Source: an uncultured Ardenticatenia bacterium
Lineage (GTDB): Bacteria > Chloroflexota > Anaerolineae > 4572-78 > NAK82
Length of the DNA: 64,000 nucleotides
Reading direction: 5' to 3'
Assembly: GCA_937127125.1 (NCBI GenBank)
Contig: CAKZLO010000003.1
Location: 62,001 to 126,000, forward strand
In this document: one piece after another, positions 52,544 to 61,837 of the stretch
How the letters are laid out: every line of letters starts with the position of its first letter
How positions within the stretch are numbered: position 1 is the stretch's first letter
Made by a program: the position numbers and the translations under genes
Notes under the pieces: generated by a model
What the model was told of the DNA's origin: nothing
Databases searched by the model: none
The model's input: the letters and a program-made list of their open reading frames with translations, nothing else

Positions 52544-53362
52544 GTGCTCAGGCTCCAATTTTTAGGGCTTTTTCAATGCTCAAACGCGTATCAATAGATG
52601 GCGCTCTGCGCGTTCTGGGGTATCACTATATCCCTGATGACCACCGAAACATTTCTGCCCCTACCGACTACGACCTGTCGCTGTTGTTGGACCACTGAAA
52701 AGTTTTGCTTCAATTCGAAGATGCATGTTGGAGGAAAGTGAGATCCTGGCCTACCGGAGGGGTGTTCACTGTAACTTCGGGATGAGGCCTTCGTCGCGAT
52801 TGGATGACGGATGCTTGGCTGCTTCTTATAGCTTTACTTCAGCGATTCGAACCCTGAGTATGTAAAACAATTGTGTCGTAACCCGTTTTGCAAGCGGCCG
52901 GCTGCCTTAAGTCGGTCGGTCAGGTGAGCGGCTGCGATACAGGCTGCTAGCGGCAAGTCATGTAGTCATAGTTCCAGAGTGACTACGCACACTACTTTGG
53001 CGCGCCTGTCGCGTGTGAGACAATCATCCAGTCAGTGGAGGCTGAGGTGGGGCACTCCGCCTATTAGCATAAGAAGATAACTTCAAGGAGATCGTGGAAC
53101 GGAAAACATAAAAGGCCTTGGTTGCTGTAAGCAGCATCCCTTGCGACGGAACACTGCACACCTGTGATGCTTACATCCTCCCTTTTCCATCAATTACGTG
53201 AAGTACACTCCCATATGAAACCTTCGATGCCTTCGCCGGACAAAAGGCAAAAATGGCAGCCCACCGACATCCAGAAGAGAGTGTCACCTATGCATGTTGT
53301 GGAGAGTAAAGGTCTTGTACAGGCTCAGGTACGTTCTCGAGATCCCAACGTGGGTGAACAGA
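52544..53362. other. Gene-free region
   Basis: About 820 bp with no gene I can support. The only sizable ORF (53164-53448, 94 codons) overlaps the end of the ABC ATPase gene, lacks an SD and has no recognisable family. No tRNA, CRISPR-like repeat or transposase fragment was noted. Confidence 0.5.
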
Positions 53363-54523
53363 TCACGTACATACTCCAGGCAGCATACACTGCAACTGCC
53401 CCGGCGCACCCGTCGTGTAAATGCGGGCCCCCGTTTGTGCATCCATGACGTGTACTTTGGCCATATCAAATGCAACCCACACATCTTGCTTTTCACTGAA
53501 ATATTCGGTCGGCGGTGTGATCACCTTAATGATGTCACGGCCGAGCTGCACATCGACTATCGTCTCAGCACCCAACGGTTCGGTTACCGCAACTCGGGCT
53601 GGGAACGCAATCAGATGGGTTGGCTGATCTGGATATAGCTTGATGTCCTCCGGTCGCACACCTACCAATACCTCTTGGACGGTCGGCAGCGCACGGCACA
53701 AACAGTCCCACAATGGATGGTCAGCACCCACTACTTGGAAACCGAATCCGGAATGCACCAGATTCAACTGACCATTCGTACGTTGAACCTTGCAGGCGAG
53801 GAAATTCATAGGCGGACTCCCGACAATAGTGGCCACCAGTCTATTGGCGGGGAGATTGTATACGTTATCAGGAGTATCACACTGCTGTAACACCCCTTTG
53901 TATATTACTGCAATCCGATCGGCCATACTCATGGCTTCGACCTGGTCACTGGTGACATATACCAACGTTTCATGCAGGTCCTCTTGAAGCCGCTTCAGCT
54001 CAATGCGCATCTCGAGGCGCAACAGGGCATCCAAATTTGCCAGTGGTTCATCCATAAGATAGGCACGCGGCGTGCGCACAAGAGCACGCGCGATAGCGAC
54101 ACGCTGCCGTTCGCCACCGCTCAATTTCCCTGGCTTGCGCTCCAGCAAGTGTTCGATATGTAACGTTCTGGCGACTTGGGTCACCTTGGTTCTAATCTGT
54201 TCAGGAGGCATTTTGCGCTCACGCAGAGGGAAAGCGATGTTGTCAAAGACGGTCTTATCCGGATAGAGTGCCAGATTCTGGAAGATCATAGCGATATCGC
54301 GGTCGCGCGGATGCACCTCGTTGACTCGCTCACCATCGATATAAATGTTACCCTCATCCGGCTTCTCCAGACCGACAATCAGGCGCAGAAGGGTGGTCTT
54401 GCCTGCTCCTGGCGGCCCCAACACGCAGAAGAACTCACCATGGTGGATTTCCAGATTAATTGATTGCAACGCTGTGACGCGGCCAAAGTGCTTGGTCACA
54501 TTTTCAAGATGGATGTTAGCCAT
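53363..54523 (-). CDS. Sugar importer ATPase A (MalK/UgpC type) lacking the switch histidine
   Basis: 386 aa. ATPase domain plus C-terminal OB-fold regulatory domain of MalK-type proteins. Walker A GPPGAGKTT (36-44), signature LSGGERQ (134-140) and Walker B YLMDEP (Asp158, Glu159) are intact, but the switch loop reads VTSDQ with Ser192 in place of the universal His. The partner ATPase encoded just upstream has the reverse pattern. Together they should form a heterodimer. Last gene of the importer operon. Confidence 0.9.
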   Translation of the reverse strand: MANIHLENVTKHFGRVTALQSINLEIHHGEFFCVLGPPGAGKTTLLRLIVGLEKPDEGNIYIDGERVNEVHPRDRDIAMIFQNLALYPDKTVFDNIAFPLRERKMPPEQIRTKVTQVARTLHIEHLLERKPGKLSGGERQRVAIARALVRTPRAYLMDEPLANLDALLRLEMRIELKRLQEDLHETLVYVTSDQVEAMSMADRIAVIYKGVLQQCDTPDNVYNLPANRLVATIVGSPPMNFLACKVQRTNGQLNLVHSGFGFQVVGADHPLWDCLCRALPTVQEVLVGVRPEDIKLYPDQPTHLIAFPARVAVTEPLGAETIVDVQLGRDIIKVITPPTEYFSEKQDVWVAFDMAKVHVMDAQTGARIYTTGAPGQLQCMLPGVCT

Positions 54524-54550
54524 CGCCCTACCTCAGATCCTACCCAACGT

Positions 54551-55651
54551 TTAACGAATGACGACACCCGTCTTGGCATCGAAGACATGCAGGTACTGTG
54601 GATTGATCTGAATCCACTGCACAACACCAGCTGCCTCACGATAAGACGGGGGTGCGATCACCTTGATGTGCTCTTCACCCAATCGCAGATGTACCACTGT
54701 TTTGGGGCCAAGGGGCTCGAGGAAGCGCACCACGGCTTGGATGCAATCAGACGAGATTGGCTCAGCATGCAAAGTCATATGCTCAGGCCGGATGCCCCAG
54801 ATCAAATCTTGGTTGCCAGAATGGTGCTCGAGCAGCTGGCGCCGGCGCTCATCGATGGCGATGCGCGCGCTGCCGCGTTTTTGCACTAAGTAACCCTTAC
54901 CATCCTCGCTGCGAAATGAGCATGCTACGAAGTTCATATTGGGGCTGCCGATAAAATTGGCCACGAAGGTGTTGACCGGCTGGTTGTAGATTTCGTCCGG
55001 GCTACCGAACTGCTGGAGCACGCCGAAATCCATCACTGCGATGAGGTCGGCCATACTCATCGCCTCCACCTGATCGTGTGTCACATAGATCATAGTCTGA
55101 CCGATCTCACGCTGAATGCGCTTGAGCTCGCCACGCATAAAGGCGCGGAAAGCAGCGTCCAGGTTGCTGAATGGCTCGTCCAACAAGAAGATACGCGGCT
55201 TGACAATCATACTGCGTCCCAAAGCCACCTTCTGCATGTCGTTGACGCTCAACCGCCCAGCATTTACATTCAGCATATCAGTCAGCTCGAGGAGCTCGGC
55301 GATCTTGCCTACTTCGCGACGGATGGTGGTCTCATCCACTCCTCTGATCTTCAGCCCGAAACCGATGTTCTCGGCAATGGTCATATGCGTGAAGATCGCA
55401 TAGTTCTGGAAGACGAACCCAACGTCACGTTTTCCGGGCGGCACGTCATTCATGCGGCGATCGTCAAAATAGATGGAACCACGTGTGGGAGTTTCCAGGC
55501 CGGCGATCATATTCATTGTGGTGGTCTTGCCACACCCAGAAGGTCCCAAAATAGCTGCAAACTTGCCATCCGGGAAATGTAAATTGAGCTCCTTGACAGC
55601 AACCACAGTACCAAATTCTTTGCGCAGGTTCTCTAGGCGGACACTTGCCAT
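54551..55651 (-). CDS. Sugar importer ATPase B (MalK/UgpC type) with degenerate signature motif
   Basis: 366 aa, same architecture as ATPase A. Walker A GPSGCGKTT, Walker B FLLDEP and switch VTHDQ (His192) are intact, but the signature LSGGQ is replaced by LSVND (134-138). ATG 55651 is preferred to GTG 55660 because GGTGAG lies 8 bases upstream. This pattern parallels the GlpS/GlpT pair of known glycerol ABC importers. Confidence 0.9.
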   Translation of the reverse strand: MASVRLENLRKEFGTVVAVKELNLHFPDGKFAAILGPSGCGKTTTMNMIAGLETPTRGSIYFDDRRMNDVPPGKRDVGFVFQNYAIFTHMTIAENIGFGLKIRGVDETTIRREVGKIAELLELTDMLNVNAGRLSVNDMQKVALGRSMIVKPRIFLLDEPFSNLDAAFRAFMRGELKRIQREIGQTMIYVTHDQVEAMSMADLIAVMDFGVLQQFGSPDEIYNQPVNTFVANFIGSPNMNFVACSFRSEDGKGYLVQKRGSARIAIDERRRQLLEHHSGNQDLIWGIRPEHMTLHAEPISSDCIQAVVRFLEPLGPKTVVHLRLGEEHIKVIAPPSYREAAGVVQWIQINPQYLHVFDAKTGVVIR

Positions 55652-55660
55652 ACTTTGCAC

Positions 55661-56719
55661 TCACCGTTTGATAGCACCAAAGGTTAGGCCGCGCACCAGA
55701 TAACGCTGGATCAGGATGCCAAATACCACTGGCGGGATGACGGCCAGCAGACCCAGGGCTGCCTTGGGGCCGTGCTGCGCGCCAATCTCAGACGAAACCA
55801 GCGAGTTCAGAAAGACCGGGATAGTCGGCCAGTCGCGAGTTGTGAGCAGCAGGGCGATCAAGAAGTCACTCCAGTTGAGGATGAAGACAAACAGGGCTGT
55901 GCTGGCAAGACCTCCCTTGGCTAGCGGCAACACCACCTTAAGAAAAGCGCCCCAGTTCGACGCTCCGTCGACAATGGCTGCTTCGTCCAGCTCGCGCGGG
56001 ATCTCATCGAAGAAGCTTTTCATCAGCCAGACGACAAATGGGAAGGTCACCACACCATAGACGGCCACCAGTCCATACCACGTGTCGATTAACTTAAACG
56101 CTGACCACATGATCATCACAGGGATCACAATAGCCATAGGTGGAAACATGCGCAGTTGCAGAATGGAGAAGGCCAAGCTGCCAGTTGGCCCGCGATAGAT
56201 GCGTCCCAAGAGCCGCCCGATCAGCTGGTCAGCGGCGATGCCAAGTATGGTGAAGGTGAGTATGCCATACCAGTAGCGAATGATACCCAGCCAAGCCCAG
56301 AGCACCATAAAGGGCAACAACACCAGGATCAATAGGGCCAACCGACCAAGGGCGACATACCAAGGGAGATCGCCCGTATCCACCGAGAAGCGCGACAGAC
56401 CGTAAGCAGCCAGTGTACCGATGAGGAGAGCAAACAAGGTGCCGCCGATGGAAACGATGATGCTGCTACGGATGGAAGGCAGAGCCGAGCTCTGGTTGGC
56501 ACGGAAGAACTGACCACGGTATTCGGTCAACACTGTATCAAAATTTTCCAGTGTCGGGTTCTTGGGCACCCAATAGATGGTGCCGTGGGCAGTGGACCAC
56601 TCGACCTTCGGCTTGAAAGCCATTGTGACCATCCAGTAAGTGGGGAAGGTGAACATCCCCACGACGATGATCACCAGCGCGTAACGGACCACGCGCTGCC
56701 AGGTAGGTGTTTTCTGCAT
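55661..56719 (-). CDS. Carbohydrate ABC transporter permease (MalG type) with internal insertion
   Basis: 352 aa, about 60-70 residues longer than usual MalG-type permeases. The N-terminal helix, the AAYGLSRF segment, MFPPMAIVIPVM and the EAA loop ELDEAAIVDGASNWGAFLKVVLP are conserved. Between AAYGLSRF and MFPPMA, normally a short hydrophilic turn, there is a hydrophobic insert (about 120-180) that could form two extra helices (LALLILVLLPFMVLWAWL, GILTFTILGIAADQLIG). Pairs with the MalF-type permease upstream. Confidence 0.92.
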   Translation of the reverse strand: MQKTPTWQRVVRYALVIIVVGMFTFPTYWMVTMAFKPKVEWSTAHGTIYWVPKNPTLENFDTVLTEYRGQFFRANQSSALPSIRSSIIVSIGGTLFALLIGTLAAYGLSRFSVDTGDLPWYVALGRLALLILVLLPFMVLWAWLGIIRYWYGILTFTILGIAADQLIGRLLGRIYRGPTGSLAFSILQLRMFPPMAIVIPVMIMWSAFKLIDTWYGLVAVYGVVTFPFVVWLMKSFFDEIPRELDEAAIVDGASNWGAFLKVVLPLAKGGLASTALFVFILNWSDFLIALLLTTRDWPTIPVFLNSLVSSEIGAQHGPKAALGLLAVIPPVVFGILIQRYLVRGLTFGAIKR

Positions 56720-56758
56720 CTCACACTACTCCTTCTCATCCACTCTTTATGTACTCGT

Positions 56759-57736
56759 CTATCCAATTTCCCGCTGAGGTGTCTGTAGCGGACGCAGTGC
56801 GTAGGAAGCGATGATGGTCATGATGACCAAGATGGTCATCGCGGCCGCAGCAGCAAAAGACCAGCGTACCTGCTGAAAAGCCACTTTGTACATGTAAATT
56901 GAGATGGTCTCCGTCGCTTGTGCCGGCCCCCCCTGAGTCATCAGGTAGACCATGTCGAAGATCTTCACAGCTTCCATTCCGCGGATGACTACGGCGATGA
57001 TAATAATGGGCTTGAGAATAGGTAGCACCAGATAGCGGAATTTCTGCCATGCTGTAGCGCCTAACATGGTGGCAGCACGCATCTGGTCTTCCGGGAGCCC
57101 TACCAGGCCGGACAACATGATGAGAAACATCAAAGGCGTCCATTCCCACACCTCGGCAACGATGACCGCAATCATAGCGGTGACGTCATTAGCCAGCCAA
57201 GTCAAAGTAAAGGGTTGGCCGATCAAGAGAGAGATAATGGCATTGAGGGGACCATTGGACTGGAAGAAGAGCCAAAATACATAGCCGGCCACGGCAGGCA
57301 CGATCATCATAGGGACCAGCATAAGTGTGTAGAAAATGCGTTTGCCAGGAAATTCCTCGAGAAACAAGAAAGCGATGCCCAGACCAAGCAGAAATTCCAA
57401 AGCTACAGCCACACCCGCAATCAGAAACGTGCGTCCCAACGCCTGCCAAAAGGCAATGTCGCGAAATACTTCGACATAATTGCGGCCCCAATCCCAAAAA
57501 CGGTAAGCCTGTGTCCAATCACCACCCCGCGTGGGTGTCCATGAGGTCAGACTGATATAGACCTCCGCTAACAGCGGGAACATAATGATGAACAACAGCA
57601 CGAACTGTGCGGGTGCGGTGAGCGACGTAGAGAAGATGCGCACATCACTCATGTCCAGAAAGCGGCGGCGTCGCACCCGGCCCGTTTCTCCGATGCGTTC
57701 ATCCTGGATCACTGGAACAGCAACATTTCCCCCCAT
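56759..57736 (-). CDS. Carbohydrate ABC transporter permease (MalF type)
   Basis: 325 aa with six membrane helices after a basic cytoplasmic N-terminus. The EAA-type loop LPEDQMRAATMLGATAWQKFRYLVLP near residue 225 contacts an ATPase. It lies between the substrate-binding protein (78-bp gap) and the MalG-type gene (39-bp gap). Confidence 0.93.
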   Translation of the reverse strand: MGGNVAVPVIQDERIGETGRVRRRRFLDMSDVRIFSTSLTAPAQFVLLFIIMFPLLAEVYISLTSWTPTRGGDWTQAYRFWDWGRNYVEVFRDIAFWQALGRTFLIAGVAVALEFLLGLGIAFLFLEEFPGKRIFYTLMLVPMMIVPAVAGYVFWLFFQSNGPLNAIISLLIGQPFTLTWLANDVTAMIAVIVAEVWEWTPLMFLIMLSGLVGLPEDQMRAATMLGATAWQKFRYLVLPILKPIIIIAVVIRGMEAVKIFDMVYLMTQGGPAQATETISIYMYKVAFQQVRWSFAAAAAMTILVIMTIIASYALRPLQTPQREIG

Positions 57737-57814
57737 GAATTAACTCGCTCCTCACAACGTATAGCAGCTCCCTCCAGCTGGTCGGCTGGAGGGAGCACAG
57801 ACTAATTGCTTACA

Positions 57815-59479
57815 TCAGGCCTTCTTAATGGTAGGCGTGTCCACCACAGTTGAGTAAGCAGCGACCTGCGCTTTGATGGCCTCGATCTGCTTCTCACGGC
57901 CGAGCCGGTCAGTGATGGCATTCCATTCAGCAGCGCAATCCGCCATGGCCTGCTCAGCGGTCTTCTTACCGGTCAGGACCGCCTGGACATTGTTGTCCAG
58001 TGCTGTCTCATACTCGCTGGCACCATTGAGATTGAGTGGGGGCACGGAGTGCTCGATCGAGGCGATCATGGTGGGCACGTGGTAGTCATGGTAACTGGCC
58101 ACGACGACCGGATCGGTGAAGTTCTGCTTCTGGAAGGGATCGTAGTACCCTGCGGGGTTGCCCACCATAAATGTGAACATCGGCGAGGAATCGGCCCATT
58201 GCAGGAATAGATAAGCTGCCTCAGGATACTTGGTTTGAGTTGAAACAGCCAGGGTGATATTAGGCCACCATACAGTACGACGGATCAGCTTGCCGTCGAT
58301 GATGCGACCAGGCGCGAGCCCAGTGCGCAGCTTGCCAACCACCTTGCTGTCCGGGTTCTTTGGGTTGTCCAGGAACTTTGGCATATTGGGGAAGGCGCAC
58401 GTGATCGCTGCGCCGCCAGCAGCCATGTTATTATATTGCTCCGGCCAACCCCAGCTCAGAGCGTCCTTCGACTTGTACTTTAGGGTGTCGGCGTATTCCT
58501 GGGTGGCCTTGATACCTGCTTCGGAGTTGATCAGCGCATCCCCGGTCTCTGGATCGAAGTACATTTGAGCTGGATTGGCGAAGCTGGCATAGCGCTGGAT
58601 CCAGTTTGTCAGGCCCCAAATCGGATTGCGGAGGTCGGTACAACCGAGCAGATTCTGCTCGGGACGTGTGAAGAACTCGGCCAGTTGATCCAGCTGCTCC
58701 CATGTCTCTGGCCACTGCAAGTCCCAACCATACTTGGCCTTGAAGCTCTTCTGCTCCTCAGGGTCTTCGAAGAGATCAATACGGTAATTCCAAGACTGGT
58801 AGTCGCCATCGAACGAGACACAGACGTAGTGACCAGCATATTTAGCGAAGCTTTCGACTGTTAGTTGGCCGCCGGCGTAGTACTCTTCCCACTCTGGACG
58901 GTATTTGGCAACAAAATCGTCCAAAATCAAGAAGGCGCCCGCTTCGGCGAGTGTGCCTCGGTTATTGCCCCAGAAGGAATAAATATCATACTGACCAGCC
59001 TGAGTGGTCACATCCTGGATGATCTTCTGGAACTGCTCGTTTTCGTTGGTGGGAATGACCTCGAGCTTGATACCAGTCTCCTCCTCGAAGACCTGCTGCG
59101 CGGTGGGAGCACCTTCGGGGAAAGGAACGCTCCAGTGACCCACAGCGCCAGCTGGATGCATTACCACCAGCTTCTCCGGTTTCTTGTCCGGCGGCAACTC
59201 CCTCAGGGCAAGGATAGCCCGTCCAGCCGGGCTGTCAGCACTGTATTGGTAGCGCTCGGCGCCCTCGAAACCGGTGGGACCGCCGATCATACCGGGTGCC
59301 AGGCCAGGTTTCTCACCCTGCAGGATAGCCGGAGCGCGTACAGGCGCGTCGAATTTGTTGTTGGCAAGTGCTGCAGGCGCGACATAAGCTGATGCCACCA
59401 GCCCAGCGCCAACAATACCCGCTGTGCGCAAGAAATCACGACGAGATAAACGAGCTGAACGCATTTGCTTCTTGTTCAT
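57815..59479 (-). CDS. Tat-exported carbohydrate/glycerol-type substrate-binding protein
   Basis: 554 aa. The Tat signal SRRDFLRTAG is followed by a hydrophobic Ala/Gly/Val stretch. The body has YDIYSFWGNNRG, LFEDPEEQKSFKAKYGWDLQWPETWEQL and LAEFFTRPE, which resemble GlpV-type binding proteins; with the two distinct ATPases this suggests a glycerol- or polyol-related importer, though the ligand is not proven. ATG 59479 is chosen over GTG 59482. It is first in a five-gene importer operon. Confidence 0.9.
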   Translation of the reverse strand: MNKKQMRSARLSRRDFLRTAGIVGAGLVASAYVAPAALANNKFDAPVRAPAILQGEKPGLAPGMIGGPTGFEGAERYQYSADSPAGRAILALRELPPDKKPEKLVVMHPAGAVGHWSVPFPEGAPTAQQVFEEETGIKLEVIPTNENEQFQKIIQDVTTQAGQYDIYSFWGNNRGTLAEAGAFLILDDFVAKYRPEWEEYYAGGQLTVESFAKYAGHYVCVSFDGDYQSWNYRIDLFEDPEEQKSFKAKYGWDLQWPETWEQLDQLAEFFTRPEQNLLGCTDLRNPIWGLTNWIQRYASFANPAQMYFDPETGDALINSEAGIKATQEYADTLKYKSKDALSWGWPEQYNNMAAGGAAITCAFPNMPKFLDNPKNPDSKVVGKLRTGLAPGRIIDGKLIRRTVWWPNITLAVSTQTKYPEAAYLFLQWADSSPMFTFMVGNPAGYYDPFQKQNFTDPVVVASYHDYHVPTMIASIEHSVPPLNLNGASEYETALDNNVQAVLTGKKTAEQAMADCAAEWNAITDRLGREKQIEAIKAQVAAYSTVVDTPTIKKA

Positions 59480-60044
59480 CACTTGTCCCCCTTTCTCCTA
59501 CTTCGAGAAAATTGACTCCACTTCGAGTGTGTGTCCTGAGAGATCATTTTCTGCCACAAATTGCGCGTCTGTAGGCCTATATCTGAACTTTTATGAAACT
59601 TGCGCCTGTCATCCCTCCTTTCACTTGTGTCAATAAAATAAAATTATCATAGAGCTTACTCTGGCAGGATGCCTGATTGCTGGAGTGCACCATCACACAT
59701 CCAGTAATCTGACAAGGTCTCTCCAATCCGCATGCCCGCTACAATAGTTACCCGCTGGACTGAGCGTAGGCGACTAAGCCAGCCCCTCGCTGTGCCAAAG
59801 AGACGGACTCCTTCTGCGCACGAGATTCCAAACAGCGAAGCAGCATGCCGCCTCGGAAGAGACACTGAGGTTGAAACCAAGCTGTGTTGGGGCGTCGGGA
59901 CAAACCAGCAACGCACTGATGCGCAACTGCTTCCAAGTGAAAGAAAAGAGTATTCGGACTGTGAATGAGCAGCTGCTCACCTCTCGTAGCGCTGCACATA
60001 CGTCCTCCCGCTTCGTGGAGCATCCCCTCCCGACAGTGTTTTAA

Positions 60045-60073
60045 AGTATAGCATAGGAACCAGCTTCTGTCAA
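60045..60073 (-). promoter_or_regulatory. Near-consensus promoter of the sugar importer operon
   Basis: Minus strand: TTGACA (60073-60068), 17-base spacer, TATACT (60050-60045). Predicted start near 60038. Confidence 0.75.
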
Positions 60074-60251
60074 GGGAAATTGAAGTGAGAGTAGGGCTTT
60101 TCAATGTTCCAACAATAGCGATAGGCTACAGTCGGTAGAGGCGAAATGTGTTGGTGGTCATCGGGGACATAGCGATACCTCAGAGCGCGCAGGTCTCCAT
60201 CCACTCACCATGTTTGGGCATTGAAGAGTTCTACATGCTGGAATGAACGCA

Positions 60252-60280
60252 TTGACACCCATGTGTTTGTGTGTTATGAT
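60252..60280 (+). promoter_or_regulatory. Near-consensus promoter upstream of tRNA-Leu
   Basis: Plus strand: TTGACA (60252-60257), 17-base spacer, TATGAT (60275-60280). The start would be near 60287, about 180 bases before the tRNA. Confidence 0.65.
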
Positions 60281-60464
60281 GAGATGTGCCAGCGTCAGCG
60301 TCTTGGCATACGGCCGCTGAGGAGTGCGCACCAAATAGTGAGGGCAGGGTAGCACCACTGTCAGCCCGGAGCGATCACCCGGCCGGCTGTTCCCGATCCT
60401 AGCATACAATCGTCCCGGGGGCGCCCGACGGCAACGTGCAGGATGACCCGCAATGAGCGCTGGC

Positions 60465-60547
60465 GGGCCGGTGGCGGAATGGCAGACGCAGGGGACTTAA
60501 AATCCCTTTCCCCTCGGGGAGTGTGGGTTCGACTCCCACCCGGCCCA
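60465..60547 (+). tRNA. tRNA-Leu(TAA)
   Basis: 83-nt class II tRNA. Acceptor stem GGGCCGG/CCGGCCC with discriminator A, anticodon loop CTTAAAA (anticodon TAA), an extended variable arm (TTTCCCCTCGGGGAGT region) and T-arm GTGGGTTCGACTCCCAC. CCA is not encoded. Confidence 0.95.
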
Positions 60548-60770
60548 TTGAAACCGTACACCCTACCGAATCGCCGCGACTGTGAGGGAGTGGATTGTAC
60601 TGCCGCTTGTTCATGCGCCGCCCCTGACCGCTTGCTTACGCGCGTGGCTCTGATCCACACCATGCGCAAGGGATTGGGGCTGTTTTTTCCCCTCTCCACA
60701 ACAAGAGAGGAACGACCAGGCATCGGGAGACAGAAAGAGGTGCGCGGATCACAAGCTATGGCACACTACA

Positions 60771-60844
60771 TGAGCCGTGTGGGATTCGAACCCACGACTC
60801 CCTGCTTAAAAGGCAGGTGCTCTACCAGCCTGAGCTAACGGCTC
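60771..60844 (-). tRNA. tRNA-Lys(TTT)
   Basis: 74-nt tRNA. Acceptor stem GAGCCGT/ACGGCTC with discriminator A, anticodon loop CTTTTAA (anticodon TTT) and T-arm GTGGGTTCGAATCCCAC. CCA is not encoded. It is convergent with tRNA-Leu. Confidence 0.96.
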
Positions 60845-60853
60845 GCGCGCTAA

Positions 60854-60882
60854 AGTTTAGCATTCCCCCTATATTTTGTCAA
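60854..60882 (-). promoter_or_regulatory. Promoter of tRNA-Lys
   Basis: Minus strand: TTGACA (60882-60877), 17-base spacer, TAAACT (60859-60854). The start near 60847 is only about 3 bases before the mature tRNA 5' end. Confidence 0.75.
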
Positions 60883-60919
60883 TTCAGATTTTCCAGTCGC
60901 ACCCCTATTATTTTCCGGC

Positions 60920-60948
60920 TTGACACCGCCACGCTCCAGGACGATAAT
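60920..60948 (+). promoter_or_regulatory. Promoter of nadK
   Basis: Plus strand: TTGACA (60920-60925), 17-base spacer, GATAAT (60943-60948). The start near 60955 leaves a leader of about 10 bases before ATG 60965. Confidence 0.75.
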
Positions 60949-60964
60949 TCTGCCGGTCAACACT

Positions 60965-61834
60965 ATGAAAGAATGTCCACAGCCCCATTTCAAACACATC
61001 GGTCTGTTGTACCACCCCATGATTCCGCAATCCCGCGTCCTGGCTGCCGAGATGCTGGAGTTTCTGGAAGGTCGTGGCGTCTCCGTTTGGGTGGGATCGA
61101 ACTGGGACGAAGCGGCTGTAGCAGAACAGGCAGCTGCGCTTGACCTGTTTGTCACCCTGGGGGGTGATGGCAGTATGCTGCGCGCCGCACGGATGGGCTC
61201 GCGGCACGGCATCCCCATCCTGGGCGTCAATCTGGGGCGTCTGGGCTTCTTGGCTGAGTTGCAACCGCAAGCTTGGCACGAAGGGTTGGAACGCACTCTG
61301 GCGGGCGACTACTGGGTGGAAGAACGCATGATGATCGAGGCGCAATACTGGCGTGCTGATCAGCAGATCAGCTGTCATGAAGCACTCAACGAAGTGGTGG
61401 TCAGCCGTGGCGCGCTGGCACGCATTGTGCGACTGCCCACCTACATCGATGGCGGCTACCTGACGACCTACGCCGCGGATGGCCTGATCGTTTCCACTGC
61501 CACCGGTTCTACGGCATATGCGCTAGCGGCGGGCGGTCCGATTGTGCCTCCCGAGTTGAAGAACATGCTGCTGATCCCGCTGGCGCCTCATCTCAGTTTG
61601 GAGCGCGCCATCGTCCTCTCCCAGGGTAGTGTAGTGCGCATCAAAGTTCGCACTGACCATGTCGCCATCCTTACCATTGACGGCCAGTATCAGGTGGAGA
61701 TGGCCGATCGCGATGAGGTGGTCGTGCATGCTAGCCCGCGCGTGTGTCGCTTCATCCGGCTGCAAGATCGCACCTACTTCTATCGCACCTTGATGCAAAG
61801 GCTGGGTGTCTCGGCCAACGAAAGCGGAGACTGA
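60965..61834 (+). CDS. nadK: NAD kinase
   Basis: 289 aa. Phosphorylates NAD to NADP. LGGDGSMLRAAR (GGDG catalytic motif), GVNLGRLGFLAEL, the NE motif in ALNEVVVSRG, and YAADGLIVSTATGSTAYALAAGGPIV are all present. ATG 60965 is chosen because the ORF-track start at 60920 falls inside the -35 box of the promoter. The next gene starts 3 bp after its stop. Confidence 0.95.
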   Translation: MKECPQPHFKHIGLLYHPMIPQSRVLAAEMLEFLEGRGVSVWVGSNWDEAAVAEQAAALDLFVTLGGDGSMLRAARMGSRHGIPILGVNLGRLGFLAELQPQAWHEGLERTLAGDYWVEERMMIEAQYWRADQQISCHEALNEVVVSRGALARIVRLPTYIDGGYLTTYAADGLIVSTATGSTAYALAAGGPIVPPELKNMLLIPLAPHLSLERAIVLSQGSVVRIKVRTDHVAILTIDGQYQVEMADRDEVVVHASPRVCRFIRLQDRTYFYRTLMQRLGVSANESGD

Positions 61835-61837
61835 ACT

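Larger units (their letters stand above)
59483..60464. other. Gene-free region with long importer leader
   Basis: About 980 bp without a supportable gene. It holds the minus-strand promoter at 60045-60073, whose transcript would have a leader of about 560 bases before the binding-protein gene, and a plus-strand promoter at 60252-60280. The short ORFs in it lack SD sites and family-like sequence. Confidence 0.5.

Noticed and set aside
53164-53448. 94-codon ORF in the gene-free region before the importer operon
   Set aside because: No SD, no recognisable family, and it overlaps the 3' end of a solid ABC ATPase gene on the other strand.
60681-60716. CCTCTC/GAGAGG hairpin between the tRNA genes as a terminator
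   Set aside because: The stem is short and no T-run follows on either strand.
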